Below are positions 11,866-23,726 of a stretch of DNA of 64,000 nucleotides, one piece after another. Both the position numbers and the translations under genes were made by a program. Every line of letters begins with the position of its first letter. Positions within the stretch are counted from its first letter, which is position 1. The stretch is taken from positions 44,033,155 to 44,097,154 of the forward strand of contig OY720347.1 in NCBI GenBank assembly GCA_963082975.1, read 5' to 3'. Under the pieces are notes generated by a model. That model was given only the letters and a program-made list of their open reading frames with translations, searched no databases and was not told where the DNA came from. The DNA is from Labia minor (taxonomy: Eukaryota; Arthropoda; Insecta; Dermaptera; Spongiphoridae).

Positions 11866-14800
11866 ATCAAAAAAACTATTTTTAAAATTTGAATTAAAAT
11901 GACTAAATTATATTAATTTGGTTTTTATTTTTAGTTTAATTACTCAATTGTTAACTACTACTATATTTTAAGTGAAATATTTTCCGACAATGAATATAAA
12001 ATTAATATTTTGTAAACTACGACTTTCGATTTCCGGATATACACCAATATATATACCAAAAGTTGATGAATTCATGTTACTGATGCATTAAGTAAATATA
12101 CCAAATTAAATCAAAATCCGTTGAGCCGTTCAAGCTGTACGGACACACAGTCGGACGGATAGACACCATGCTAAAAATACTTTTTTCCTGTTAACAAAAT
12201 GCATGATATGTAAAAATCTCCACCTGTGAATTTTTGTGTGAAAACATTACCTTCCCTTCCTATCGACGGTCGGTAAAATACAATGAAAGTAGTGATTAAT
12301 TCAATAGGAGGTAGTACTAAATAATAAAATAAAAATAAAATTAACTAGATGTCGAATAAATTGTCTATTTACGTTATTTTTAAAAATTTATTAAATTGTT
12401 TAGGCATATTTACAAAACATTTGTTATTAACAAAATTACGTTAGTCCATTGATTTTATATTTAAAATTTCAAAAAAGATATTATTATCTATCTAAATTAC
12501 ATATCTAAGGAAGACTTTATTTAATTTTATTATTATTTATTCAACATTTCAGTTAATTGGTTATTTCTTTATAGATATGCTCCTGGAGGATTTGCAGTCA
12601 AGTGTGGGTCGTCCTGCAATCAATGGCCATGGAGGATCATCTTATCGGGAGGTTACCCGAACCTACCAAAGTTCTTCATCTAATACTGTGCCTCAAGTCC
12701 AATATTTGACACCTGCTAATCCTACCACTGTTGTTGCTGAAAGGGCACCCAGTCCCAACAGGCCACAGGTACGATCAATAACTTTGTTTTTAAATCAACG
12801 AATCACGCACTTTCTTATCGAATTTCGATAAAAGCCATCAGAAGAATATTTATTCATCATCCTTCATCTACATTCGATACATTATTATATATATATATAT
12901 ATATATTATACCCGTTTTGATATATTATCAATCAATCAGATTTAGTTCTTACTAAATATCTTTTAATTAATATAATTCATGCATTTAATGAACTATCACT
13001 ATTTAAAACAAAATATTATTATCTAGTAAGGTTTAAGTGAATAATAGATTCCTAAATAAATAGTTTATTTTTCTTTAATTAAGAAAGTATTTTTTAATTT
13101 CAATAAATTTGAGAATTAAATTTGTCTAGAATATTATATATTTACTTTATGTTAAATTAATAAAGAGATTATAATATAATTTTTTATGGTGATTTTTTTT
13201 CATTCTATTAAGATCTTTTAAATTTAACAAATTTATAGATTTTTAATATATATTTAAAAAAATTAATATTAAAAAATATAAGAAATATACAATCAGGTAA
13301 AGTTAAATCGTGTTATAGAGATGTTTCCAACGAATAACTGAATATTACAATTTATTATTGATAATACTTTAATATTATTCAATAGAAAATATTAATAATA
13401 AATTAAAACGAGTAAATTTTAGAATTATTTATATAATAACCGAAGAATCTATTTTTTGAAAAATAGTCCAAATTCTTCTACAATAAATTATTGTAAATAT
13501 AAAGTTTCTTAATATTTCAGGATATATTAATATTTGTTTAATTCTATTTATTAATAAATACGATTCGATTAGAAGTCCAATTTCCAAAAATTCCATTTTA
13601 AGCATATTCTTTCTTCGAGTGAACAAAAAAAAAATAGAGAAAAACTTATAAATTATACTTATAAGTTAAATTTGTTCATATTATAATTAATTTTTTTTTC
13701 AATTTTTTATTTTTAATTCAATAGTATTATATGGTACGGTTAATTTTAAATAAATTAATAGAAAATTTTTGGCCATAAAAACTATATTTATATTCTAAAT
13801 AATATAAGCCTCAACCTTTTTTTTCAGATTTTTTTTATATATTTTGATATTTTTATTCTAGTTTAAAAATTCCTGTGTAATCTATTTCTTAATTGATAAT
13901 TCCATAATTTGTAAATTTGTTTTTCATTTTGTAAATTGTCAATTTTAAAATTCTTAATATATATATAAATATGTATTCATTTTTATTATACATTGGAGTA
14001 ATAAATTAAACATAAATAATGAAAAACTTGAAATATCATATTATTAACTATGATTACATTTTAGCCTTATAAGATTTCTAAATAAACTTTCCATCTTTAG
14101 TTTAAGTTAAACATTTTTTAAAACGCATTACTTAAGTGATGATTTCATTTAATTCATATGAATGAATGCAAACCATATTAATTAATTTTTATTGAAATAT
14201 TACATTTATTGAATAATACTATTACATATATATAGATAGATAATTTTTTCATCTTAAGATCTATGTAAAGATTATTTATTATATAATATTTATAAATGTA
14301 AATTTGAAAATATAATTATAAATGAATATATCATTGTGACGCTGCTAAAGTTCTTGGCTTTATCGATAAGAGACGTAATTATCCGAAGCTGCCTTCATTC
14401 AATTTCTATCTTCTCTCAATTCCCTAAATTTAACTAGGATTTGGTTGTAATTAGGTCAGGTATATCCATGTTTATCTTATTTGGATGCGTAAGTTCTATG
14501 AAGCATTCTCTAATTTCAAAAATATTAAATCTACTCTTATCTCTTGTCATTGACTTCGCCTCATCCTTACATTTTTATGAAAAAACCTCTTTTCACAAAA
14601 TAACATGAATTCTAAAGGAAGACTCAATTTATTTAGCTTAATCTTGATATACGTGAATATATAATTTTAAAGAGTTATTAATATTATAATATTTTATTTG
14701 AATTGTTTATTTTATTCTTCAGGGAAATTCTGGAGTGTCATCTTTTAAAACGGTCACTTATGAATACTCAAATCCACCAGGTATAATATAATACTAGATA

Positions 14801-16279
14801 AATCTAATATTTTTGTTTCAATTTAATTTTTGGATTATTTATTTTTTGGACTTAGCACAAACTCAATCTGTATCGAGTACCTTAGCTGCTGAAGATGCTC
14901 GCCTTAAACATAATCTTCATGAGCTGGATTCGTTGCTCGTAGATCTTCATCAGGCACAAAAAACAAACATCTCTGCACCTCCTTCGAGTAATTTTAATTA
15001 ATTTATTTTTTATTGTAATTATTATTATATTGAACATTAAAAAAAGAAGTTTAAAAAAATATTTTAATGTTGATTAATTTAGAATTCTTTATTTTTTTTT
15101 ATTTTTTTACAAAAAACATTTTTTGAGTTATATTCAATTTTAGTTTGATTTTACTATCTCTGATAAATTGACTTGAAGACCTGTTTGTTAAACTCCTCTA
15201 ATTCCATTCATTTCTAATGAAATTCTTTCTTAAAAAATGGTGGAAAAAAACTTTCTCTTTTGTTAACAAAGAATAACCTTTTATAGTATTCTTATAATTA
15301 TAATAAGAAATTTCTTATACATTTTGTTTTAGATCCTCTAGCTGGAGTAGTTCCAACGGGTGGAGGCATAGATTCTTCTCTTTTGTAAGTAAATTTATCA
15401 TTTAATTCCACTAAATCATATTTTTAATTAAGAAATTATTTTATTCTTTTTTTTATTAATAACATCTAATAATAATAATAATATATTAATACTCATATAT
15501 GACATTCACAATAAAAATGAATATAAATATAAATATGAATTCTCATTTTATTGACATTTATTCAATATTAAACGTCCTATTATTTCATAACTCTGAACCA
15601 TATTATTTAAGCTACCCTTGAATTAATAATAAAATACTTTTATTTAGTAGGGTTGTTATTTTAGCTTAAGAAAGTTATGACATCATTCAACACTATTCAT
15701 TTCAAATATAATCGTATATGAGGGTACGATTCATACCATATATTATTGTTATTTAATTTTTAAATTTCCTTAGGACCGAACTCGATTCTTCAGTGTGGTA
15801 GACTGTCGTGCTAACCACTGAAGAGTCTCCCATATATTATTATAATAATTTATTATGCATAATTTTAATAGGATTATATGATTATACATATTTAATACAG
15901 TCATGGTAGATTTAAAACATATTTGAAACCCAAATCTTTAATTCAGTTTAGTTTAAGAATTAGTGGGTCATTGATTATCAATAAAATTATTTTTAAGGAT
16001 ATTTTTATTCTATAATTAATTAGTATATTTATATAAATCTATCTTCATTAGAGAACCTCTGGACCCACCACCTTCAAGAAGTGGACATGTTTCACGAGTT
16101 GTTCAAAGGACATACACAACTACGGTAAATGAAGGAAGCCCTAGAAGTCCTAGCAAACCACGAAGTAGCTCTTCACAACGCGAAATAACATATCACACAA
16201 CCAATACTTCAACAGGTACAGGGTCATCCACCCCAGGATATGGAAGAGCTACACGAAGCCCATCACCAATGCGAAGGTA

Positions 16280-16314
<35 letters not shown>

Positions 16315-19300
16315 TGTTTATATAATATAGGTGTATACATATTATATCGAACATAACAAATTATATTATTATTTTTATTATTATTATATTATGTTATTTT
16401 TATAATGACTTTTAGAGATGCACAATCAACTGGAAGTCCACATGTTCCAAGACGAGCACTTCACAAAGAATATTATTATGAAACTTCTTCAAGTTCCCGG
16501 CCAGAAAGGTAAAATACATAATTTACATTATATATATTATATATTTAAATTTGATAATAACAAATATTTTTAATTAAAATTGTTATTATTTTCTTTTCAG
16601 AAGAATTCGAGACAAATCACCAACGAATGAACGCCTTCAAAGAGAACTTCTTGATAAAGATTATGCAGGAGCAAGACAAGTACGAACGTATACAAGTTAC
16701 GGTTCACGAGGTCCAAGTCCAAGCCCTTATCAAGAGACTACCGCCCCACTGGATAGAGATTCACCTTTGTCTCAACGTCGAGATTACAGTCAGTTGGAAT
16801 TTATTAAAATGTTAATATATTTAAAAATTAATGAAATGTATTTTTAGGTACTAAAGTGACGAACAGATCTTATTCAGGATCCAGAGGCCCAAGTCCAGCA
16901 CCTCCCTACCAGGACTCAAGCCTGGATCGAAGAGGTCCAGATTATAATAAGGTAGAAAGGCGGTTTTTATATTAAAAATTCTTTGTAATAATTTTTTTGA
17001 ATTGTTTATTTTTTTTTAATTAATAAGTGATTTGTTTGGAATTTTAAAAAATTGGATATTATATGAATTAATATATTTTTACTATTGAAATACTTAAATA
17101 TTAAATTAAAAACTTTTTTTCTAATTTGAATGCAATTATTCAAATAATTCCTTGAAATGGATTAAGTTTTCGAGGAGTAAATATTGTTGTTTTTATTTGA
17201 TTTCTAATTCATTCTAGAATCATTATTAATTATATTTTTGTATTATATCCTTAATTAAAATTATAATGATTCTTTTTTTGGAATAAATAAACAGGTGACT
17301 ACCGTTCGTACTTATAATTACACCACAACGGGCGGATCACGTGGGCCAAGTCCAGCGCCCCCTCATCATGGTGATCGACCACTGATTGAATTACCGCCCC
17401 GCACGCGAAGCCCTTCACCATCAGGCGGAAGGCACACTACGATACACACTACTTATTCATATGATATACCTTCTGATAGGGATACCCCGAGAAGGTATTT
17501 CTATTTACAATCTGAAGCTTTCAATGAATAAATTTCCTAAAAATTAAGTTATATTAAAATTAATTATTATTATTATTATTATAATAAAATAATATTAAAA
17601 AAAAATAAACTGTTGCAAGTTTGTATTACTTGCTTAAAAAGTTTTATTTCAAAAATGTCATTATATTTAGATTGTTTGGAAATTAAACTCTTGTAATATT
17701 TATGGATTGAAAATGGAATAGATTAAATCTTAGGGGAATTCTGGAGATTAATTTAACACAATAATTGCAAGTTGGAATATAAATAGAATCAGAAAATCGA
17801 GAAGGACGTGATGAAAGTGAGGTATGTGGTGGAAAAGGGCGGTAGGGACACAAGAAAAAAATTAAGTTTTGAGGAAATCAATTGTCTTGAGAATTTACTA
17901 AAAAAATATGTAAAAATGAAGGAATTTATACCAATTTGTTTTGACACTATAAAATTAAACATATAGAAACATTTATTAATTTATTCTTTATAAAAATCAA
18001 AAAAATTATTAAATTATTAAAAAGTAGTCTTCTTTGGATTAAAAAATATATTCTCCTCTTCAACTCAAGAAATATTTTTGGTAAGATGTCACAGAAGTAA
18101 TGCTCTGTTCATCTATCAAATTTAGTATTTATATTTAAAATTTTATTATTAATTTATCTCTTATCTCTCTTAAATACAAAGATTTTATTTAAATTGTATT
18201 TACCTATTATTTTAAAATATTAGTTAGAATTAAATAATATATTTTGAAAAACCTATTAACTTAAAGACGATGTTTGTTGTGATGTTTAAATAAAAAGGTA
18301 TCAAGTATCACCACCTGAATCTGAAACAGTAACCACCTACAAATATACGACTCATCGGGGACAAAAGTATGAACCTGAAAATGAGGTTCTACTTCCAAGG
18401 CCTTTCCCAGCAAGTCCATCACCAGGGCCCGATCAACAACAGCCACCTAAAAGGCTTGATGAACTTATGGCATCTTTCGGTGATACTCAGGTAAGATTTT
18501 GGCATTTTTATTTAATTTTTTATTTAAATTAATATTTGATTAAAATACTTTATTCTATTTAGGTTCATGAACCCCATCAACGATATGAACGACATGTAAC
18601 AACTACAACACATCAACAAAATGCCCAAGGGCCTCGGGAAGGAAATGGAGTTGCAGTAGGAGCAGCTCCTCATCTTGGCAAGGCAAGATTATTCATTATT
18701 TTATAAGTATTTTTTTATAACTAATCTGTTTTTTATTTTAATTATGAAAAGAAAGAAAATATAAAATGCTTTTTCAATCAATAGGAAATGGTAATAGGAT
18801 AAAAACTATCAAAACATATTTAAAAAAAAATCTTGTATTAAGTATAAGTCTAGTAAAAGAACATGTTTATTTACATTATTTTTTGTAATTTTTCAAAAGA
18901 AATATGTTTAATTTAAATAGTGATGAATTTGGTAGCCCTCATATAATCTCTCTCTCTCTCTCTCTCATTTTACCGACCGACGATAGTAAGGGAGGTATTG
19001 TTTTCTAAATAAAAACACCTCTTGATTCCTATAAAAGTTTAGTGGAGTACCGCCTGAGCAGGGTAGATGTGTTATATGATCAGGACGGATATCCTTAATT
19101 TAGTCAAAATTCTTATTTATTACTAATTAATATTAAATATGTTAGAAAATTCTACAGCATTGATGATAAAAAAATGGAGTTTTCTTCATATCTTAAAATA
19201 AGGACAATTTTCAAAATAAACGATCCAATTATACATTTATTCTAAGATTATTTAAACTTAATTATTAATTTAAATAATTATATTCATTTATTCTAGGCGA

Positions 19301-19646
19301 AAGAGAAAGAGAAAGAGAAAGAAAAGGATATGGAAAGAATTTTATCAAAAAATGTTGCCGGACCACCCGTCTACTATCCACCGGGAGTAGAAATGTTCGC
19401 ACATAAAGAAAGCGCTGGTGGAGGAGGAGGATACTCCCAAATGGTAAATCAACAATTTGAATATGATTTATGTTTTTTAAAAAAATATGTCGAATAATAT
19501 GGTGTATTGTGTTTTAGGCTATGATGCGGGAAAGTGGTCAATACGAAATGGCCAAAGAAAGTAGTAAGCAAAGCAGCTCCGGTGGTGCTGCAGTTGTGCC
19601 TGTATGCCTTCCACTTTGTTGTGCCATGCCATGCGTTATCATGTAA
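5076..19646 (+). CDS. Paxillin-like LD-motif protein without LIM domains, with C-terminal CaaX box
   Basis: Fourteen coding exons: 5076-5169, 12575-12768, 14723-14780, 14856-14987, 15333-15384, 16052-16276, 16416-16508, 16601-16788, 16848-16951, 17295-17494, 18298-18490, 18563-18682, 19297-19443, 19518-19646; 642 residues, frame continuous. Three LD motifs are visible: LDMLLEDL (31-38), LDSLLVDL (139-146) and LDELMASF (500-507), resembling paxillin LD1, LD2 and LD4, which bind kinases, vinculin and parvin at adhesions. Between them lies Pro/Ser/Thr/Tyr-rich sequence with repeated SRGPSPxP blocks and many TTYxY-like stretches. A KEKEKEK run precedes GPPVYYPPG. The protein ends [17 protein letters not shown] fits a farnesylation box, with extra cysteines just upstream. 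No LIM domain is encoded here or found downstream. A membrane-tethered adhesion scaffold is inferred; I do not recognise a named orthologue. The intron at 18683 uses a GC donor. Confidence 0.85.
5990..6420 (-). pseudogene. Reverse-transcriptase remnant (LINE) inside Helitron A
   Basis: On the minus strand 6300-6400 reads [16 protein letters not shown], a decayed version of the LGYADD catalytic region of non-LTR retrotransposon reverse transcriptase: the tyrosine codon is a stop and the second aspartate is valine. Further on (6200-5990) comes antisense sequence related to LINE C-termini, shared with the remnant at 34745-36345. It is broken by stops throughout. Confidence 0.6.
6430..6570 (-). 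pseudogene. Helitron Pif1-type helicase C-terminal fragment
   Basis: The minus strand encodes [17 protein letters not shown] then [11 protein letters not shown], the strongly conserved end of Helitron-encoded Pif1 helicases (usual form QGQTL...G..L....[12 protein letters not shown]). Only about 47 codons remain and the SRV part is disrupted. The same fragment appears at 57300-57372 in Helitron B, so both copies derive from one parent. Confidence 0.75.
8771..9380. repeat. Interspersed repeat family D, copy 1
   Basis: About 610 bp starting TTTTTACTATCTCGC and ending GTCGAGTGGAGACACTCCAG, with a TG-rich microsatellite (8878-8911) in the middle. A second copy with the same ends and internal order is at 23727-24332. 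No coding sequence and no clear terminal inverted repeats, so the class is unknown. Confidence 0.7.
9518..9720 (-). CDS. Candidate small spliced gene, minus strand, in intron 1
   Basis: A GC-rich island on the minus strand holds an ATG at 9720, an open frame to 9591, a strong GTGAGT donor, a 53-bp intron (9538-9590) ending CCAATTTTCTTTGCAG, and a short second exon reaching TAA at 9518. The joined product would be 49 residues, beginning [10 protein letters not shown] and ending EKRLTS. I recognise no domain. The splice signals are better than expected by chance in this AT-rich DNA, but the product is short and could equally be a non-coding transcript. Confidence 0.28.
9721..10705. other. Intron sequence, nothing recognised
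   Basis: AT-rich intron-1 DNA of the LD-motif gene with poly-A/T runs; no repeat copy, coding frame or RNA gene recognised. Confidence 0.5.
10706..10880 (-). CDS. 3' end of an unidentified minus-strand gene or gene fragment
   Basis: On the minus strand an exon ending at a GTATAA donor (10849 is its last base) encodes CVNFVQE; a 58-bp intron (10791-10848) ends ATTATAG; the next exon, 10790-10706, continues in frame as [17 protein letters not shown] and further to a TAA at 10706-10708. The intron length matches other small introns of this genome and codon use looks coding. The upstream start of the first exon is unclear (an AAAG acceptor near 10876 is possible) and no earlier exon was found. 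It may be a decayed gene fragment. Family not recognised. Confidence 0.3.
11150..11815 (+). mobile_element. Tc1-like transposase remnant
   Basis: A decayed Tc1 transposase: near 11155 the N-terminal region resembles [11 protein letters not shown]; near 11470-11560 HFIWSNEMK and MSKLEF match the HLDWT...DESKF region, with the catalytic aspartate partly degraded; 11615-11665 encodes [13 protein letters not shown], where PDLNPIE is usual, keeping the glutamate of DD34E. Stops interrupt the frame. Ends not resolved because repeat E starts immediately after. Confidence 0.65.
11768..12285 (+). repeat. Interspersed repeat family E, copy 1
   Basis: Begins GTGGCCAGGCACAGAACCGA and ends TATCGACGGTCGGTAAAA, with the inner text AAAATCCGTTGAGCCGTTCA and GGACGGATAGACACCATG. 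A fuller copy lies at 35288-35910 and isolated ends at 18960-19002 and 41790-41825. The outer CCGACCGACG-type motif occurs inverted at the two ends of the 35-kb copy. A long AT microsatellite (11826-11861) sits inside this copy. Confidence 0.7.
12769..14722. other. Intron 2 of the LD-motif gene, nothing recognised
   Basis: About 1.95 kb of AT-rich DNA with a TA microsatellite at 12888-12907. A minus-strand open frame at 13429-13626 has the composition of random AT-rich DNA. No repeat copy or gene recognised. Confidence 0.5.
15770..15832 (-). repeat. tRNA-like / SINE-like hairpin segment
   Basis: Read on the minus strand, CTTCAGTGGTTAGCAC resembles a pol III A box and ATCGAGTTCGGTCCT a weak B box about 30 nt later, as in tRNA-derived SINEs. 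The same DNA is nearly self-complementary: CTTCAGTGTGGTAG pairs with CTAACCACTGAAG. No full tRNA cloverleaf can be folded by eye. It lies in an intron of the LD-motif gene. Confidence 0.35.
16285..16310. repeat. CT microsatellite
   Basis: Thirteen CT units starting 8 bp after the donor of exon 16052-16276. A similar CT run (18949-18966) lies in a later intron beside an end of repeat E. Confidence 0.95.
18949..19020 (-). repeat. Repeat E terminal fragment with CT run
   Basis: A CT microsatellite is followed by TTTTACCGACCGACGATAG and TAAGGGAGGTATTGTTTT, the complement of the end of repeat family E. The same end occurs at 41790-41825. Only the terminus is present here. Confidence 0.65.
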
Positions 19647-22101
19647 AAGGATCAAGCTTACTAATTATCCAATATTATCACGTTCGAATATTAATTCTAT
19701 TCTAACTTTTAAAATACCAAAACATTTAATAGAATTAATTAATAAGTGATTGATTTTAATGATCAAATCCTTAAGACTGGTATTAATAGATTTATCATTA
19801 TCCAATAAGAATTGTTATTTAATATATTCGCACAAAAATTAGAAATAATACCATAAGATAATATAATTAAAGGAAAAATTGTTAAATACATTCGTATTAA
19901 TTTTAATCTTAGATACGTTTATTTGGGGAACCACAATTATAGAGAAAACAGTCAACTATTAGAAAAAAAGATGATTTAATTTAATTTATCTATAATAAAT
20001 AATATTATTTTATAAATAATACAGAAAAAATACTTAATTTTCTATTTTAATAATGAATAACATTAATAATATTACAAAGTAAATATAATTAATAGTTTAC
20101 CTATTACTTTAAAATAAATTTTATACAATGTAATATACAGTCCATTGTTTTCTACATGAAGCGCTCTTGTAAAATATAAATATACCAACAAATGTGGTCT
20201 TCCAAATTAATCTCTATTCTATTCTAAATTAATTTACTTTAAATTATAATTAAAACATTAAAAAATGTTATATTAATAAATTGGAAAATAATTTTAGAAT
20301 TTTTTTTTTCTACAAAAAATTAATTTATTGTTAATTATTATTTCTTATATTTTATCAAATCTTCATTAAAGAGAATAAAAGCTAATAAATAAAAGAACAT
20401 CGATAGAGGAAAGTTTGCTAAATTTTTGTAATTTGATTTTATTATTCTGAAATAATATAAAATCACAAATGTATTAATAGTTTTATACTATTTTTATATT
20501 CATAAAGCTTAAACTAAAAATTGTTTAAATTTTATGAAAAACAAAAATAGAATTTTTTTGATGCTTTATCATATTATAATCTATATTTAGTTTTAATGAA
20601 TAAATCCATACTAATATTGCTTTTTAAGAAATATACAGTATTTATAAAAAAAAGGATTCTATTTTATAAAGTAAAATAAATTGAATATTATCATAATACC
20701 AATATAATAAGTATTCAATAATAATTATCAGAGTACAGACTGTTAAATAAAATTCATATTTTTTTATTTTTACATTAAACCACGTTAAAAAAATATTAAT
20801 AAAATTATACATATTTGTAATATTATACATATTGTAAATTGTTTTAAATTTAACAGCTTTAATTAATAAAAACAAATGGTGTATATAAGGAATGTTACAA
20901 AGTAATATATTATTTTTTTAGTTTTTTTTAATTTTAATTTTCTTGGTTGTAATAGAAATAAACCCATCAGTCTTTTTAATTTAATTAATGAAATATTAAG
21001 ACATTAATTTATTATTTATTAGTATTGAGTTCTTTATTGATAAAATCATTAATTGACTAATTGGCAAATTGAAAATATTTGGCTGCCGAAGGTTAATGGC
21101 ATTTGATATAAAGTTAATAAATAAATATTATTTGTAAATATGATTCAAACGTATATTTTAATAATACAATTAATAATTCTATCATTTAATTATATAATTA
21201 TGTTTTTGATATTGATTAATTTTTAATTAATTTATATTTATTTCAATATAAACAGCTTTAATGAAAAATATTAACTCAATAATAATATAGAATTAATCGA
21301 ATACCTACATATTATATATTTTTGAAAATATTGTAAAATAAAATTAATTATTGAAATAAATATTTTTATTTATATGAAGATCCAACTATATATATATATA
21401 ATGAAGAAAAACTATATATTTATTTAAAACAACCTTGCCTTTGATTTTTATATATACTTAGTTATAAATTATCAAATTTTCTACAATGAAACTTTGAAAT
21501 CCTCAGCTAGATTGATACAAATGATAATAATAAAATGAAAGATAAAAAATAAAAAAATATTTTTATTTTATAATAATCCTACATTATATATTAAAATTCC
21601 TGTTTTTTAATAAATATATAGACTGGATTTATTTTGGTTTTAATAAAGAAAGGAAAAAGTTTAATTTTTGACAGTTATATTTAAGTAAGTATTGCGTGTT
21701 TTAGTTAATATCATATCATCCTAAATAAATAATTCTTATTGATTTTCTTATTTTAATTACTCCATTTATTGTTATTTTTAATCATTATTTAAACAATATA
21801 AATACAATTTGAAGACATTAATGTTATTCATACAATATAATCATTAAAGACAATTTTTATTTTAAATATTCTTTCACCTTCGGTTCGATATTCCAATATG
21901 CTGGGTTCTTTAGATCTTCTTCTAAGGCAAGGCATTAATTTTAAAATAAAATTATTTAAATCTCTATAGATTAAAATAAAATGATTAAAGGATAGAAATA
22001 AGTTCGTATTTTTGGGTTTCAGTCTATAGTCAAGAATAGAAGAATACTTTTTGTCTTTGGACTTAAAAAGAAGCCCGCCACTATTATCGTATTATCCAGT
22101 T
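19647..22101. other. Intergenic, no gene seen
   Basis: DNA downstream of the LD-motif gene. Very AT-rich, with random-looking short frames only. No LIM-domain coding exon was found here, which matters because paxillin-like proteins usually carry LIM domains. Confidence 0.5.
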
Positions 22102-22384
22102 CCAATAATCAAGATATTTAATAAACAATTCCTTAACTATATTTATTAAAACTATGTGGTTTTTATAATATTAAAGGGATTTTTATTAAATATCTTGATT
22201 ATTGGGGCTATTGTATAATTTATTTAGTTAAATAAACGTACAACGTTTCCACTCCTTATTCTGCAGTCATTATCAAGTACCGCCTGCTTGAGTCGGAGCA
22301 AGAGTATGATAACATTGTACGTTTATTTAACTAAATAAATAAATTATACAAATATGTGGTGTTTTAATAAAAATCTCTTTAATA
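22102..22384. repeat. Nested inverted-repeat (foldback) structure
   Basis: Three sets of inverted arms overlap. CCAATAATCAAGATATTT at 22102 pairs with AAATATCTTGATTATTGG ending at 22205; GTTAAATAAACGTACA ending at 22242 pairs with TGTACGTTTATTTAAC at 22316; and an ATTAAAGGGATTTTTATT arm at 22169-22189 pairs with its near-complement at 22364-22384. The central arms extend to about 30 bp with one 4-bp indel. The 74-bp loop is GC-richer and non-coding. Looks like a foldback-type MITE or a partly duplicated hairpin element. Confidence 0.7.
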
Positions 22385-23726
22385 ATTCCTTAAGTATTTT
22401 ACAAATTGTCTATTTGTAGAATATATTTATACACATATATATATAAGTTACTTTTTTATTATGTTATTTTAAATCAGGGTTTTCGGATCATTAAATATTT
22501 TTTTTAATGACTTTCAAAAAATAATTTATCTACATGTCAAACTCTATATAAAATCTCTTTTAACTTTCTTAATTATTCAATAAGAAAATGGATTGAAACC
22601 CATCAAGTTCATTCATATATTATTCAAACCTTAAAGAATGTAGTTCAATTTCAAATCAGAACTAGATCAATGCCATGTAAATACAATTTTAATAAAATAT
22701 TAAGTAAACCTCAAATCAAACCACGAAAAATATATATCATTCAAAAATAAAAAAGTAAATTGATGGTTAAAGTAAAAAAAAAAGAAAAAGTTCAATGAAT
22801 AATTGTTATTAAGTATTTATTTTGTTATTCTTCTTATTATCGATATCAAATATAAAACAGAAATTCAATGGTAATGAACTATTGATTTCTAATCAAAAGG
22901 TTATTATTAATGGAAAATATTTTATAAATGGAAATTAATTTTATTCACTTATTTAATTATTATTTTTATAAAAGAAAAGGAGAATATAAAAATTATAATA
23001 AGACATTTCTTTTATACCGGGTTTCTAATACATATATTGTAAATATTATAAAACTATTTATCTGTGAACTATGAACTTGAAAGTTTTTAAATTTCCTGCA
23101 ATTATCCTTAATCTGAGCAATTTCAATCCAATTCCTATCTTCCCTCAATTCTCTTATAACTATCTCACTTTATATCATCAGTTCACTCGGTTTTTAATCT
23201 ATCCATGTTCCCAATTGGCTTCCCTAAACAAATAAATAAACTTCTCTCCAGGGTTTCTTCAATAATCTATAAATTGCCTGAAAGAGGCACAAGATGTGTA
23301 AAAATTTAATAAATAATAATTAATAATAATTAATTTAATAATAAAGTTAATAATAATTAAAGACTTTCCTGTATCTCGGGTTTATTATTATTAAGACTTT
23401 GGGACTCCCATAAATATAATAATCTAAATTTAATAAGGAATAAAAAATATCGAATAGATAGTACAAACTGTCTTGTGTATAAATATATTATAAATAGTTC
23501 TACAAATTAGTCAGATTGGTAATTCTTTGAAAATAGCTAGTTTTGTTCGTTTAGTTCAACAAAACCGAAACGCCTGTTGATATTAATCTATCTATTTATC
23601 TTTGTGGTTCTACGGAACTCGAAAGTTCTTGCCCGCAACCAAGTGTGTTGATATTAAATATTCTGTTTTAAAAGATTGTAAAACAACCGCAATGCAGAAC
23701 ATTTTATGACCCTCTTCTCCCTCTTT
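22385..23726. other. Intergenic, no gene seen
   Basis: AT-rich intergenic DNA. At 23583-23632 a short piece (CTCGAAAGTTCTTGCCCGCA) is related to the antisense LINE segment seen at 34745 and inside the Helitrons. Nothing else recognised. Confidence 0.45.
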
